A program made the position numbers and the translations under genes. Below the pieces are notes generated by a model. It saw only the letters and a program-made list of their open reading frames with translations. It did no database searches and had not been told where the DNA came from. Positions 45,435-54,352 of a stretch of DNA of 64,000 nucleotides are shown piece by piece. The stretch spans positions 209,726 through 273,725 of the forward strand of contig NZ_JAFFPR010000007.1 in assembly GCF_016918735.1 (NCBI RefSeq), written 5' to 3'. The stretch comes from Leptospira abararensis. Lineage in GTDB: Bacteria; Spirochaetota; Leptospiria; Leptospirales; Leptospiraceae. Positions within the stretch are counted from its first letter, which is position 1, and every line of letters begins with the position of its first letter.

Positions 45435-46757
45435 ATGGCTGAAACCTCCACACTGAACCAAAGACCCGCCTCCTCCATCAAACTCCTGGAAGAAATGGAG
45501 AGGATGTACAAAGACCTACCTATGGAAGCCATCGTCAAACAAGACATCCTAAGACAGGGCATTCATTTTTTGCCAGAATCCTTTTTAGTCAAAGATCCTT
45601 ATAAATCCAAAGATTATTTTATCTTCTCCTTCGATCATATCCCTCTTGCCGACCTAAAAGACGGGGCAGACACCAAAGCTCCTGAGGAAATCAAAATCTC
45701 AGGTGGCCATTTTGGCCTTCTAAAGACAGTGATTTCCACAAGAAACAACCCAAACTCCCCATATAAAATGAAATCAAAGGCAGGGATCCCCACGCTGTTT
45801 TTAGAAGAAACGGAGATAGGCAGCGCGGAATATCCGCCCATTCCGTCTTGGTACAGTCACAAAACAAAATCAGGAAAATTACCTGGCGAGGTGGCACCAG
45901 TCATCGAATGGGGTTATCTTTTGTATCTCACTGTCTTTCGCAACTGCCAATACTTTGGAAAAGACGAAGAATGTGCTTATTGCGATATCAACCATAACTA
46001 CCGCCAACAAAAAGGTGCCGGTCGCCCTTATACGGGAGTGAAGGATGTGGAAGATATTTTAGAAGTTCTTTCTTGGGTGGATGCAGAAGACCAAATCGCG
46101 AAAGTGTACACATTGACCGGTGGATCGGTCCTTACCAATTTAAAGAAAAAATCAGAAGTGGACTTTTACCTTCAATACCCAGAGGCCATTGAGGCACGTT
46201 TTCCCAAACGTTGGATGGGAAAACTAGTGGCCCAAGCCTTTGAAAAGGAAGATTGCCAAAAGTTCAAAGATGCAGGAATCCAAATTTATCATCCCAACTA
46301 TGAAGTTTGGGACAAAGCACTCTTTGAAAAAATCTGTCCTGGTAAGTCTAGTTGGATTGGTTACGAAAATTGGATTCGCCGTGTGGTGGATTCTGCCGAA
46401 GTCTTTGGTCCAGAAAATGTGATTCCTAACTTTGTGGGTGGAGTGGAACTTTCGGAGCCTTGGGGATTTAAGACAGTAGCGGAAGCAATCAAATCCACAA
46501 AACAAGGCTTAGATTTCTTTATGTCCAAAGGGATTGTTCCGAGATTTACGGCATGGTGTCCTGAACCTTATACAACCCTTGGCCAACAAGCAGGTCCCCC
46601 CCTTGTGTATTTTTGCGAACTCCTTCGCACATGGAAAGAAACCTTTGAACTGTACAGATTGCCCACTCCTCCTGGGTACGGGGAACCAGGTCCAGGAAAA
46701 GCAGTATTTTCTGTTTCTGCTTTTATGGATGTGATAGGATATTCTGGACGAAATTAG
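45435..46757 (+). CDS. radical SAM protein with C-x8-C-x2-C cluster motif
   Basis: A 440-residue protein. The cluster-binding cysteines appear in LTVFRNCQYFGKDEECAYCDINHNY (shown split here: Cys171, Cys180, Cys183), giving spacing C-x8-C-x2-C where classical radical SAM enzymes have C-x3-C-x2-C. YTLTGGSVL is the SAM-binding GGE-like region, and a later PNFVGGVELSEPWGF and GIVPRFTAWCPEP fit a TIM-barrel core. The C-terminus ends GEPGPGKAVFSVSAFMDVIGY. It is single and long-spaced from neighbours, so the pathway cannot be inferred. Start at 45435 chosen because upstream codons are low-complexity. Confidence 0.8.
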   Translation: MAETSTLNQRPASSIKLLEEMERMYKDLPMEAIVKQDILRQGIHFLPESFLVKDPYKSKDYFIFSFDHIPLADLKDGADTKAPEEIKISGGHFGLLKTVISTRNNPNSPYKMKSKAGIPTLFLEETEIGSAEYPPIPSWYSHKTKSGKLPGEVAPVIEWGYLLYLTVFRNCQYFGKDEECAYCDINHNYRQQKGAGRPYTGVKDVEDILEVLSWVDAEDQIAKVYTLTGGSVLTNLKKKSEVDFYLQYPEAIEARFPKRWMGKLVAQAFEKEDCQKFKDAGIQIYHPNYEVWDKALFEKICPGKSSWIGYENWIRRVVDSAEVFGPENVIPNFVGGVELSEPWGFKTVAEAIKSTKQGLDFFMSKGIVPRFTAWCPEPYTTLGQQAGPPLVYFCELLRTWKETFELYRLPTPPGYGEPGPGKAVFSVSAFMDVIGYSGRN

Positions 46758-46793
46758 TCCTTTCCTATACAAAGAAAAAACTAAAATCCGTTT

Positions 46794-48869
46794 ATGCGAA
46801 AACAAATCCTACTAACGGGAGTTTTTTCTCTCCTGTTTTTTACTTTTAGTTGTCAGAACCCCGAACAGGAAGAACCATATCGGTTCCGCCAAGGGGTTTT
46901 GGATCTCCATGACCTGACTTTTAAAGAAAACACCATTGTCGACTTACAAGGGGAATGGGAATTATATTTTGGGGATTTCCACTACCCACCCTTTCACGGT
47001 GAAAAACAAATCACAGGTTATTTGGCCATCCCGAGTTCCTGGCAGGATGAAGAGTTTGGTGGAGAAGAATTGCCAAGGTCAGGACATGTCACCTTACGAG
47101 CGTTCATTCAAATTAGCAAACAAACAGTAGGCCAAGAATTAAGAATTTATATTCCGGATATTGCTTCCTCTTATCGATTTTTTGCCAATGGGGTTCTGAT
47201 TGGTGGGCAAGGAAAACCAGGCATCAACAAATTTGATGATACGCCAAGAATCAAATCTAAATACTATACTCTCATTCCGGATAAGGAAGTGATCGAACTT
47301 GTATTTCATATTGCCAACTATGATAATAATTTTGGTGGATTTTGGGCCATCCCGAGTTTAGGAAATAAAAATGCCTTAGATCGGGAAAAGATGCTCTCCA
47401 TTGCCCGAGAACTTTTTTTACTGGGAGCTCTTGTTCTGATTGGTTTGTATCATTTTGGATTGTATTTTTACAAACGAAAAGAAACTTCCATCTTCTACTT
47501 TGCCATCTTTTGTTTTTTACTTGGGATTCGTTTGGCTTTTACTGGAGAGCGGTATATCTTGGAATTATTTCCAGGTTTCCATTGGCCTACGGCTTTTCGT
47601 ATAGAGTTTGCTTCCTATTATTTTGCCGTTCCCATTTTTTTATTATTTATCTACTCTCTTTTCCCCGAAGAATCTAACAAAAAATATGTTCGTTATGTGT
47701 TAGTCACAAGTATCGTCTTCGCACTCACACTTCTTTTACCAATTTCAGTATTTACCATTTTATTGTATGGGTTTCAAGCCTTATCTTTTTTTACCATAGG
47801 GTATGTCATCCATATCAACTTAAAAGCAGTGTTTAACAAACGACCCAATTCAAAATTGTTTTTTTTAGGACTTTTGGTTTTAGCATTTTCTGTGGCATTT
47901 GATATTTTACGACATAGCGTGAATAACCGTGGGATTGGACTTACCCCTTATGCCCTACTCTGTTTTATTTTTATTCAATCACTTATACTTTCCAGTCGCA
48001 TTGCCAATGCATTTATCAGAGCGGAAGAATTAGCGATGAGTTTAAAGATTAGTAACGAATCGCTACTCGCAGTCACAGAAAATCTGGAACAAATTGTTTC
48101 CGAAAGAACCTACCAGTTGAATTCGTCTTTAAATCGAATCAAAAAAGACCTCCTCCTTGCCAAAAAAATCCAACAAAAGATTCTCCCAGAAGATGGAATC
48201 AAGTTTGAACATTTAAAAATTCATTTGTATTTTCAACCGCAAGAAGAAGTGGGGGGAGATTTTTATGATATCTTTGAGTTGGATGATGGAACGATTCGTT
48301 TTTTTGTAGCAGATGCCACGGGGCATGGAATCCAAGCAGCACTCTACACCATGGCAATCAAATCAGAATACGAAGCCATCAAACGTTTCATTACCAAAAC
48401 CGATGATTTAATGAACCATCTCAACCAAAAGATTCAGAATAAATTCTCTGGATTAAAAATTGTATTCTCTGGTTTTTTATTGGACATAAACACGAACACA
48501 AAGACCATCTACTACTCGTCAGCTGGTCACCCCAATCAAATTTTTCAATCAGGTGACAAGCAAACCATTTTAGATCGTACGGGAAATATCATTGGGCTTA
48601 AAAAAGACCAACCCTATACACAAAAACAATTCCAAATGGCAATGGGAGATAGAATTCTTCTTTTTACCGATGGAATGTTGGAACAAAAAAATGAGTCCAG
48701 AGAAGAGTTTGGAATGGATAGAATCCAAAAGATTCTAACGGATTACCAAGGAAAGGAATCGGAGAGAGTGCTTGCAGAACTCGTCATCCAACTGTTCCTC
48801 TTCCAAGGGAGAGAAGAACAAGAGGATGACCAAACAATGGTCTTAATTGAATGGGAAAAAACTTCTTAA
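46794..48869 (+). CDS. 7TM-DISM sensor with SpoIIE-type PP2C phosphatase domain
   Basis: A 691-residue protein. The signal peptide ends in a lipobox-like FFTFSC (Cys20). The extracytoplasmic jelly-roll region (~40-190) includes LQGEWELYFGDF and AIPSSWQDEEFGG, typical of 7TMR-DISM receptors. Seven hydrophobic helices follow (~200-400), then a short coiled coil (LEQIVSERTYQLNSSLNRIKKD) and a SpoIIE/PP2C domain with EEVGGDFYDIF, VADATGHGIQAAL and LFTDGMLEQ. It probably dephosphorylates an anti-sigma-factor antagonist in response to an outside ligand, likely a carbohydrate. No anti-sigma genes are adjacent. Confidence 0.93.
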   Translation: MRKQILLTGVFSLLFFTFSCQNPEQEEPYRFRQGVLDLHDLTFKENTIVDLQGEWELYFGDFHYPPFHGEKQITGYLAIPSSWQDEEFGGEELPRSGHVTLRAFIQISKQTVGQELRIYIPDIASSYRFFANGVLIGGQGKPGINKFDDTPRIKSKYYTLIPDKEVIELVFHIANYDNNFGGFWAIPSLGNKNALDREKMLSIARELFLLGALVLIGLYHFGLYFYKRKETSIFYFAIFCFLLGIRLAFTGERYILELFPGFHWPTAFRIEFASYYFAVPIFLLFIYSLFPEESNKKYVRYVLVTSIVFALTLLLPISVFTILLYGFQALSFFTIGYVIHINLKAVFNKRPNSKLFFLGLLVLAFSVAFDILRHSVNNRGIGLTPYALLCFIFIQSLILSSRIANAFIRAEELAMSLKISNESLLAVTENLEQIVSERTYQLNSSLNRIKKDLLLAKKIQQKILPEDGIKFEHLKIHLYFQPQEEVGGDFYDIFELDDGTIRFFVADATGHGIQAALYTMAIKSEYEAIKRFITKTDDLMNHLNQKIQNKFSGLKIVFSGFLLDINTNTKTIYYSSAGHPNQIFQSGDKQTILDRTGNIIGLKKDQPYTQKQFQMAMGDRILLFTDGMLEQKNESREEFGMDRIQKILTDYQGKESERVLAELVIQLFLFQGREEQEDDQTMVLIEWEKTS

Positions 48870-48886
48870 AAGTTTGGAACCAATCT

Positions 48887-49315
48887 TTATTTTTTTAGGA
48901 AAAGATTATCCACACCATTCTTTTCAAATTCAGCATCATACTTTTCTGCTTCTTTAGTTACCTTAGCTTCGTAATCTTCTGGGCTTAGTGCTTCCAAATC
49001 TTTTGCTGATACTTTTTGTTCCAAATCTCTTTGGGCAAGTTCTGTAGAAAGATCCGTCCAGAAGATGTCGTCGTTATAAGGTTCGATATAAGACTCGAAT
49101 ACTTCTTGGAAGTATTCTTCCGAGATGGTGAAAAGTCCGTTTTCGGAAACTATGGGTCCTTTATCGCCGCCAGCAGAAAGTTTTTTAAGAAGGGACTGGA
49201 TGAATTCATCTACAGAAGGGTCTGTTTCTTCGTGTGGAGAATTGCTCACCCATTCGAACACGGCAAGTGCATTCAAAAGGTGTTTTGTTTCTTGGGGATT
49301 AAGATCTAGATTCAT
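48887..49315 (-). CDS. hypothetical acidic protein
   Basis: A 142-residue, acidic, soluble protein beginning MNLDLNPQETKHLLNALAVFEW and containing EEYFQEVFESYIEPYNDDIFW; no cysteine motif, membrane segment or known domain is seen. The ATG is preceded by AGGTAATC. It is convergent with the SpoIIE gene, and a small minus-strand frame lies just upstream. Function unknown. Confidence 0.75.
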   Translation of the reverse strand: MNLDLNPQETKHLLNALAVFEWVSNSPHEETDPSVDEFIQSLLKKLSAGGDKGPIVSENGLFTISEEYFQEVFESYIEPYNDDIFWTDLSTELAQRDLEQKVSAKDLEALSPEDYEAKVTKEAEKYDAEFEKNGVDNLFLKK

Positions 49316-49364
49316 GATTACCTACTTTGTTTCCATGGAAGCAAGAAACCTTCGCATAGGCAAA

Positions 49365-49520
49365 TCAAAGAATGACGGTGGACCGGTTTTCCTTATAGTT
49401 TTGATACATCTGGTCAACCAGGAGACGAAAAGAGGGATCCTCTTTTAGAATTTCCAATTTCTCATCCAGACTCAAAATAGAAAATTTAGGATACAAAGCT
49501 TTGGTGACTGCAGGCTTCAT
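49365..49520 (-). CDS. small hypothetical protein
   Basis: An uninterrupted 51-residue frame: it begins MKPAVTKALYPKFSILSLDE and ends ENRSTVIL. The middle (EKLEILKEDPSFRLLVDQMYQNY) has a good helix-like pattern and codon use like the neighbours. TTGACA stands about 35 bases before the ATG, but the ribosome-binding site is weak. It shares direction with the acidic protein downstream. Reported because it fills a gap with no other content; it could be spurious. Confidence 0.45.
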   Translation of the reverse strand: MKPAVTKALYPKFSILSLDEKLEILKEDPSFRLLVDQMYQNYKENRSTVIL

Positions 49521-49575
49521 ACCCAATAAGTAAACAAACGAGTAGTATTGTCAAACAAAAAATACTAAACGTATG

Positions 49576-50769
49576 TCACGTATTTATGCCTCGATAGACT
49601 TTTCTGATTCGTTTCACTCCCTCTTCCATTTCTTCTTTTCCAAGAAAACTAAAGTTCATACGAAAGTTGGATGAAGATCGACTCGCAGGAGAAAATTCAC
49701 TTCCAGGAACCATAGCAACCCCGCTCGCTAAACAACCTTCCATCAATTCTTTGTCGGAAACCTTGGGATATTCCACCCAGAGAAACATCCCTCCTTCGGG
49801 ACGGGAAAATTTCGCTTCAGGAAGATACTTTCGCAGTAAAAAAACCAAAGTTTCCTTTTTCTCCGAATAGTAGTTTTGGATGGAACGCAGGTGTCCGTTC
49901 CAATCCATAACATCCAAAAGTTTGGAGACAACCACTTGGGAAAACTGGTTTGAATTCAGATCATTTCCTTGTTTGACTGCAATAAACAAGGAACGATAGA
50001 TTTCTGGAACTACGACCCAACCCAATCGGAAACCCGGAGATAGAATTTTTGAAAAACTTCCCAAGACAAAGGTTAGGTCCCTCTTTTCACGAAAAGAACT
50101 GACCGATGGATATACTTTTCCTTCAAAGTCCAAATACCTGTAGGCTTCATCTTCAATGAGGATGATTCCCTTATCATCTAATAGGGAGGCAATCTGTTTT
50201 CTTTTTTCCAAAGACCAAGTATAAGTTGATGGATTTTGGTATGAGGGGTTTGCATAAAAAATATGGATTTTGTATTGTGTTAAAATTTCTTCCAACAAGT
50301 AAAGATTAGGCCCATCTATTTCCATGGGTACACTAAAAAACTTCGGTTGGTAAGGAGAAAACGCCTGCAAAGCCCCCAAATAAACAGGATCTTCTAATAA
50401 GACATTAGTATCCGAATCCATAAACATCTTTCCTAAAATGTCCAATCCCTGTTGGGATCCATGGGTGATGGAAATAGAATTAAGGGACACCCAATAAACA
50501 TCCGTTAGTTTTTCAGCAATCTGGATTCGGAGTGATTCGTATCCAGAAGAATCTCCATATTGCAGGGCCGTAGTGGAATGATCTCGAACCACAGACTCCA
50601 CAACGGAACTTAAAATATTTTTTGGAAGTAGATCTGGATTCGGAAGACCTCCGGCAAAGGAAAGCATATCAGAATTTTCTACCGTTAACTTCAAAATTTC
50701 ACGAATGACAGAAGTCCGAACAAAAGAAGTTCGTTTCGCCGAAAAAATAGTTGGCATTTCCTTTTCCAT
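49576..50769 (-). CDS. PLP-dependent aminotransferase (class I/II fold)
   Basis: An aminotransferase of about 397 residues. Motifs: MLSFAGGLPNPDLLP near the start, ALQYGDSSGYESLRIQIAE, SITHGSQQGLDIL, the Schiff-base Lys in FVLGSFSKILSPGFRLGWV, and FRMNFSF near the end with the Arg of the carboxylate site. It belongs to the 2-aminoadipate/aromatic (LysN-ARO) group. The frame can be opened at 50820, but that would run into the operator-like repeats; ATG at 50769 or 50757 (after GGAAAAGGAA) is more likely. It is divergent from a MocR regulator that carries a similar domain. Confidence 0.9.
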   Translation of the reverse strand: MEKEMPTIFSAKRTSFVRTSVIREILKLTVENSDMLSFAGGLPNPDLLPKNILSSVVESVVRDHSTTALQYGDSSGYESLRIQIAEKLTDVYWVSLNSISITHGSQQGLDILGKMFMDSDTNVLLEDPVYLGALQAFSPYQPKFFSVPMEIDGPNLYLLEEILTQYKIHIFYANPSYQNPSTYTWSLEKRKQIASLLDDKGIILIEDEAYRYLDFEGKVYPSVSSFREKRDLTFVLGSFSKILSPGFRLGWVVVPEIYRSLFIAVKQGNDLNSNQFSQVVVSKLLDVMDWNGHLRSIQNYYSEKKETLVFLLRKYLPEAKFSRPEGGMFLWVEYPKVSDKELMEGCLASGVAMVPGSEFSPASRSSSNFRMNFSFLGKEEMEEGVKRIRKVYRGINT

Positions 50770-50803
50770 CGATATAGAATAACAGAAAAGAGTCAATCTG
50801 TCC

Positions 50804-50837
50804 ATATACAGTTGATTCATTCTATTCGTATACAGTT
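50804..50837. promoter_or_regulatory. candidate MocR operator: paired direct repeats
   Basis: ATATACAGTT (50804-50813) and GTATACAGTT (50828-50837) are direct repeats with 24-base start-to-start spacing, between the aminotransferase and MocR genes. MocR proteins such as GabR and PdxR bind paired direct repeats in just this position. The second copy ends five bases before the MocR ATG. Confidence 0.55.
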
Positions 50838-50842
50838 ATCTT

Positions 50843-52249
50843 ATGACAAAGTACAAACAATTAGCGGAAGATTTAAAAAATGAAATCCAATTAGGATATT
50901 ATTCAGAAAAAGAACGAATTCCCTCTCTTCGGGAAATTCAAACTCAAAAGTCTTGTAGCCTTACTACAGCCAAGGAAGCCTACCGGATCTTAGAAGAAGA
51001 AGGGTATATTTTTGTGGTGCCCCAATCAGGATACTTTGTTCACCCCAACATAGGTTCAGTCATTTCTGGACCACAAAATGAATTTTATCCCGCAGTAGAG
51101 GCCGATGACAGAATCCAACAAATCATGCGAACCGTGATGGATCCCAAACTCATCTCTTTTGGTGCGGCGATTCCATCAGACTTTTACCTTCCATTAGGAG
51201 GTCTTGTTTCCTCTTTTAAAAAAGCCCTTCAACACAAAGAAATATTCTCTTATGGAGACTTACAAGGAGACCTTGAGCTCCGTGAATGGATTAGCAAACG
51301 TCTGTCGATCCAAGGATACAGAGTAAACTCTGATCAAGTTCAAATCACAAATGGGTGCACAGAAGCGATCACATTTTCCTTAGCGACCACAACAGAACCA
51401 GGTGATACAGTGATTGTTCCCTCACCTATTTATGTTGGGTTATTTCAAATTTTGGAAACTCTCAAACTGAAAGTTGTTGAAATTCCTTACAGAATGGAGG
51501 AAGGAATTTCATCCGATGAATATGAAAAACTCATCAAACGCCACAAACCAAAAGTATTTTTATTCTCAGCTAACTTCAATAATCCGAACGGAATTTTGAT
51601 GAGTGAGTCCTCCAAACAAAGTTTAGCAAAAATTTCTCATAAATATGGAATTCATTTAGTAGAAGATGATATATATGGAGATTTGTATTTCACTGGAACG
51701 AGACCAAAGCCCTTGGTCAGTGATTTTCCATACGATCAAAAAGGTCCAAGATCATTTCTTTGTTCTTCGTTTTCTAAAACCATTGCCCCAGGCCTTCGTA
51801 TGGGTTGGGTGGCATCCAAAAATGGAATTCGAGACTTAAGTAAACGAACAAGAGCCTATAAAATTTCAGAAAACCACCCCACGCAGATTGCGGTCGTTCA
51901 ATTTTTGAAATTGCAGACTTACGAAAGACATTTAAAATTTCTCCGCATGGAATACAAAAAACTCACAGAGGAATACACAAAACTTTTGTCTTTATACAGC
52001 GAGGGAATTCTAAAAATTCAAAAACCCGATGGAGGATTTGTTTTATGGATCAAATCTCCGTTAGATGGTGATAAGTTACTCAATGAATCCAAAAAAATAG
52101 GAATGGCCATTGCTCCAGGTTCTCTTTTTGGCCTTTCCAAACATTGGGACAGCCACTTTCGACTGAATGTATCGGTCGGGTTTTCACCGAAAATCAGAGA
52201 GAAACTGTTGCAGTTCTCCAAGTTGTTCTTAAAAAAAAGGAAAAACTAA
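50843..52249 (+). CDS. MocR-family regulator (GntR HTH fused to aminotransferase)
   Basis: A 468-residue chimera. Residues 1-70 form a GntR winged helix (YKQLAEDLKNEIQLGYYSEKERIPSLREIQTQKSCSLTTAKEAYRILEEEGYI), then a linker, then a fold-I aminotransferase domain with SYGDLQGDLELREWIS, NNPNGILMS, the PLP-binding Lys in CSSFSKTIAPGLRMGWV, and FRLNVSVGF. MocR proteins bind PLP or an amino compound and regulate a neighbouring gene, here the divergent aminotransferase. The effector is unknown. Direct repeats lie between the two genes. Confidence 0.94.
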   Translation: MTKYKQLAEDLKNEIQLGYYSEKERIPSLREIQTQKSCSLTTAKEAYRILEEEGYIFVVPQSGYFVHPNIGSVISGPQNEFYPAVEADDRIQQIMRTVMDPKLISFGAAIPSDFYLPLGGLVSSFKKALQHKEIFSYGDLQGDLELREWISKRLSIQGYRVNSDQVQITNGCTEAITFSLATTTEPGDTVIVPSPIYVGLFQILETLKLKVVEIPYRMEEGISSDEYEKLIKRHKPKVFLFSANFNNPNGILMSESSKQSLAKISHKYGIHLVEDDIYGDLYFTGTRPKPLVSDFPYDQKGPRSFLCSSFSKTIAPGLRMGWVASKNGIRDLSKRTRAYKISENHPTQIAVVQFLKLQTYERHLKFLRMEYKKLTEEYTKLLSLYSEGILKIQKPDGGFVLWIKSPLDGDKLLNESKKIGMAIAPGSLFGLSKHWDSHFRLNVSVGFSPKIREKLLQFSKLFLKKRKN

Positions 52250-52300
52250 ATTTAAAGTTTTTGGTTGCAAGCAGGAGAACGAGAAACAACGTTTAGGAAT

Positions 52301-52558
52301 ATGTCCGAAAACACACGCAAGTATCTGGAAACATCTCAAATCATTCCTTCCAAAGGAATGTCTTACACTATGTATGAAATTGAAGGCCAAGATACAATCT
52401 TACGAATGCTTACCTTTATCCCAGACAATGACGAGATCCATATCTATCCCAAACCACCCGTAAAAAAACTATATAAGCCGGAACTTTGTAAGAAGGTAGA
52501 AGAAAACGAATTTTTAGGTCTTTGGACAATGGGAGAAGAAAGGAAGGCGGGAAATTAG
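52301..52558 (+). CDS. small hypothetical protein
   Basis: An 85-residue protein starting MSENTRKYLETSQIIPSKGMSY, with YEIEGQDTILRMLTFIPDNDEIHIYPKP forming a beta-rich core. No family recognised. ATG at 52301 is preceded by AGGA; a TTG at 52265 gives 12 more residues without support. It ends seven bases before the tRNA-Phe gene, which lies on the opposite strand. Confidence 0.72.
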   Translation: MSENTRKYLETSQIIPSKGMSYTMYEIEGQDTILRMLTFIPDNDEIHIYPKPPVKKLYKPELCKKVEENEFLGLWTMGEERKAGN

Positions 52559-52565
52559 GCAACCG

Positions 52566-52638
<73 letters not shown>

Positions 52639-52708
52639 TTCGGTTACAACCAAAGTATTTTTTCACATCCCGCTGTCAACGAACCTTTATAAATTTTGTG
52701 AGGACAAT

Positions 52709-53647
52709 ATGAAGACCCATCGGAAACCATTCGCAACCGCTATCCTATCCACACTCCTTTTTGTTCATTGTGCATCCACCCTCCACAAAACAGGAATTAG
52801 CCTAGAAAGATTCAGATCTGACTTAGAAACCAAATCCATTTTGGTAGATAACTTAAACTGGAAGTATACAGAAAAAACCGGTAACGGAGAAACTCTCGTC
52901 GTAGTACATGGATTTGGTGGAGACAAGGACCACTGGACCCGGTTTTCAAGGCACCTACCCCAAGGAATCCGAGTCATAGCTCCCGACCTACCCGGTTTTG
53001 GAGAATCCGACAAACCAGAAGGAATCATTTACACCCAAGAAGCCCAAGCAGACAGGCTATACCAATTCACAGAAACCTTAGGACTAAAGAGTTTCCACAT
53101 CGCAGGGAATTCCATGGGTGGTGGCATTGCTGGAATTTTCGCAGCTAAATATCCAGAGAAAGTAAAATCTCTGATTCTTTTTGACAATGCGGGAATCAAA
53201 AGCCCGACCCCAAGTGAAATGCAAACGATCGAAATGTCAGGAAAACCGAGCCCCCTCCTACTCACAAGTCCTGAAGATTTTGATAGACTGCTTGCCTTTA
53301 CTTTTGTGAAACCACCCTACCTTCCTGGATTTTTAAAAACTTACTTTGCAAAAAAGTCCTTTGCCAATAGAGATTGGAACGCATCCATCCTAAAACAAAT
53401 CAGAAAAGAAGGTTATTTTCTAGAAGGGAAATTGGGAAAAATCCAATCTCCCACCCTTGTCATTTGGGGAAAAGAAGACAAAGTCATCCACTACACAGTG
53501 ATGGAAGTCTTAAAAGAAAAAATGAAAAGAAAACCAGAGACTATCCTTTTGGAAAATATGGGACATGCTCCGATGATTGAAAACCCTCCCTTGTCCGCCA
53601 AACTTGTACAAGACTGGATTTCTAACCCGCAATCACCCAAAAACTAA
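52709..53647 (+). CDS. alpha/beta-hydrolase lipoprotein
   Basis: A 312-residue hydrolase. The N-terminus ends at a lipobox-type Cys (LLFVHC, Cys21). The fold is clear: oxyanion region VVHGFGGDKDHW (66-77), nucleophile elbow GNSMGGG (Ser135), acid in WGKEDKV (about 261) and His in ENMGHAPMIE (about 291). It is likely an esterase or lipase anchored on the periplasmic side or outer surface. The substrate is unknown. It lies between tRNA-Phe (opposite strand) and coaE, with an AT-rich terminator at its end. Confidence 0.92.
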   Translation: MKTHRKPFATAILSTLLFVHCASTLHKTGISLERFRSDLETKSILVDNLNWKYTEKTGNGETLVVVHGFGGDKDHWTRFSRHLPQGIRVIAPDLPGFGESDKPEGIIYTQEAQADRLYQFTETLGLKSFHIAGNSMGGGIAGIFAAKYPEKVKSLILFDNAGIKSPTPSEMQTIEMSGKPSPLLLTSPEDFDRLLAFTFVKPPYLPGFLKTYFAKKSFANRDWNASILKQIRKEGYFLEGKLGKIQSPTLVIWGKEDKVIHYTVMEVLKEKMKRKPETILLENMGHAPMIENPPLSAKLVQDWISNPQSPKN

Positions 53648-53649
53648 TT

Positions 53650-53674
53650 AAAAAAATACTTTAGTATTTTTTTT
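53650..53674 (+). terminator. AT-rich terminator after the hydrolase gene
   Basis: AAAATACT (53653-53660) and AGTATTTT (53663-53670) form a stem with a two-base gap followed by more T. Weak because of low GC. The same AAAAAAATACTT string recurs at 53687-53698. Confidence 0.5.
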
Positions 53675-53696
53675 CCAATTTAGGACAAAAAAATAC

Positions 53697-53734
53697 TTGT
53701 ACTTTCACGGGTTTTTTATGTTATAAACCCCGTG
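53697..53734 (+). promoter_or_regulatory. promoter and start-codon hairpin of coaE
   Basis: TTGTAC (53697) and TTATAA (53721), 18 bases apart, look like a -35/-10 pair that would start transcription almost at the coaE GTG. The same DNA can fold: CACGGG (53706-53711) pairs with CCCGTG (53729-53734) and TTTAT with ATAAA inside, which would bury the start codon if the RNA began further upstream. Confidence 0.4.
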
Positions 53735-54352
53735 CAACCAAAACATAACAACAAAACATTGATAGGAATTACCGGATCGATTGGGTCGGGAAAGTCCACT
53801 GTGCTTGCTATTTTTGGTGAGCTTGGGGCTGAAACCATCAGCTCTGATACCATTGCCCGTGGTTTCACTGAACCAAATAGTCCCGTTATCAAAGAATTGG
53901 TTTCCATATTCGGAGAATCCATCCTGGATGCAGGCGGTGTGCCTTCCAGAACAAAGATTGCAGAGATCGCCTTCTCCGACAAATCAAAGCTAAATGCTCT
54001 AAACGACCTCCTTCATCCCTTAGTACGTAAATCTTTTTTGGAATTTTTACATTCAAGAAAAGATGACAGCATCATCGCTTGGGAAGTCCCCCTTCTATTT
54101 GAAACTGACGCCTACACCCTATGCGACTTTACAGTTACTGTTGCGGTAAAACCTGAGGTGGCTTGGGAGCGAGTGATGGGACGTGGCGGGATGAACAAGG
54201 AAGACTTTCAAAGACGGAACCTCTCCCAAATGGACTTAGAGAAAAAAAAGTCTCTCTCCGATTTTGTCGTAACGAACGATAATCAAAGGGAAGAGTTAAA
54301 AGAACAAATCGTTATCATCTATTCAGAAATCAAAAAGAGGATTCAAAAATGA
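53732..54352 (+). CDS. coaE: dephospho-CoA kinase
   Basis: A kinase of about 206 residues catalysing the last step of CoA synthesis. P-loop GITGSIGSGKST, substrate-site ISSDTIAR, and VPLLFETDAYTLCD with the CoaE-typical acidic residues; a lid-like RVMGRGGMNKEDFQRRNLSQM follows. The GTG at 53732 gives an N-terminus about eight residues longer than most; TTG at 53759 is an alternative. Its last bases overlap the SPOR-domain gene by ATGA. Confidence 0.95.
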   Translation: MQPKHNNKTLIGITGSIGSGKSTVLAIFGELGAETISSDTIARGFTEPNSPVIKELVSIFGESILDAGGVPSRTKIAEIAFSDKSKLNALNDLLHPLVRKSFLEFLHSRKDDSIIAWEVPLLFETDAYTLCDFTVTVAVKPEVAWERVMGRGGMNKEDFQRRNLSQMDLEKKKSLSDFVVTNDNQREELKEQIVIIYSEIKKRIQK

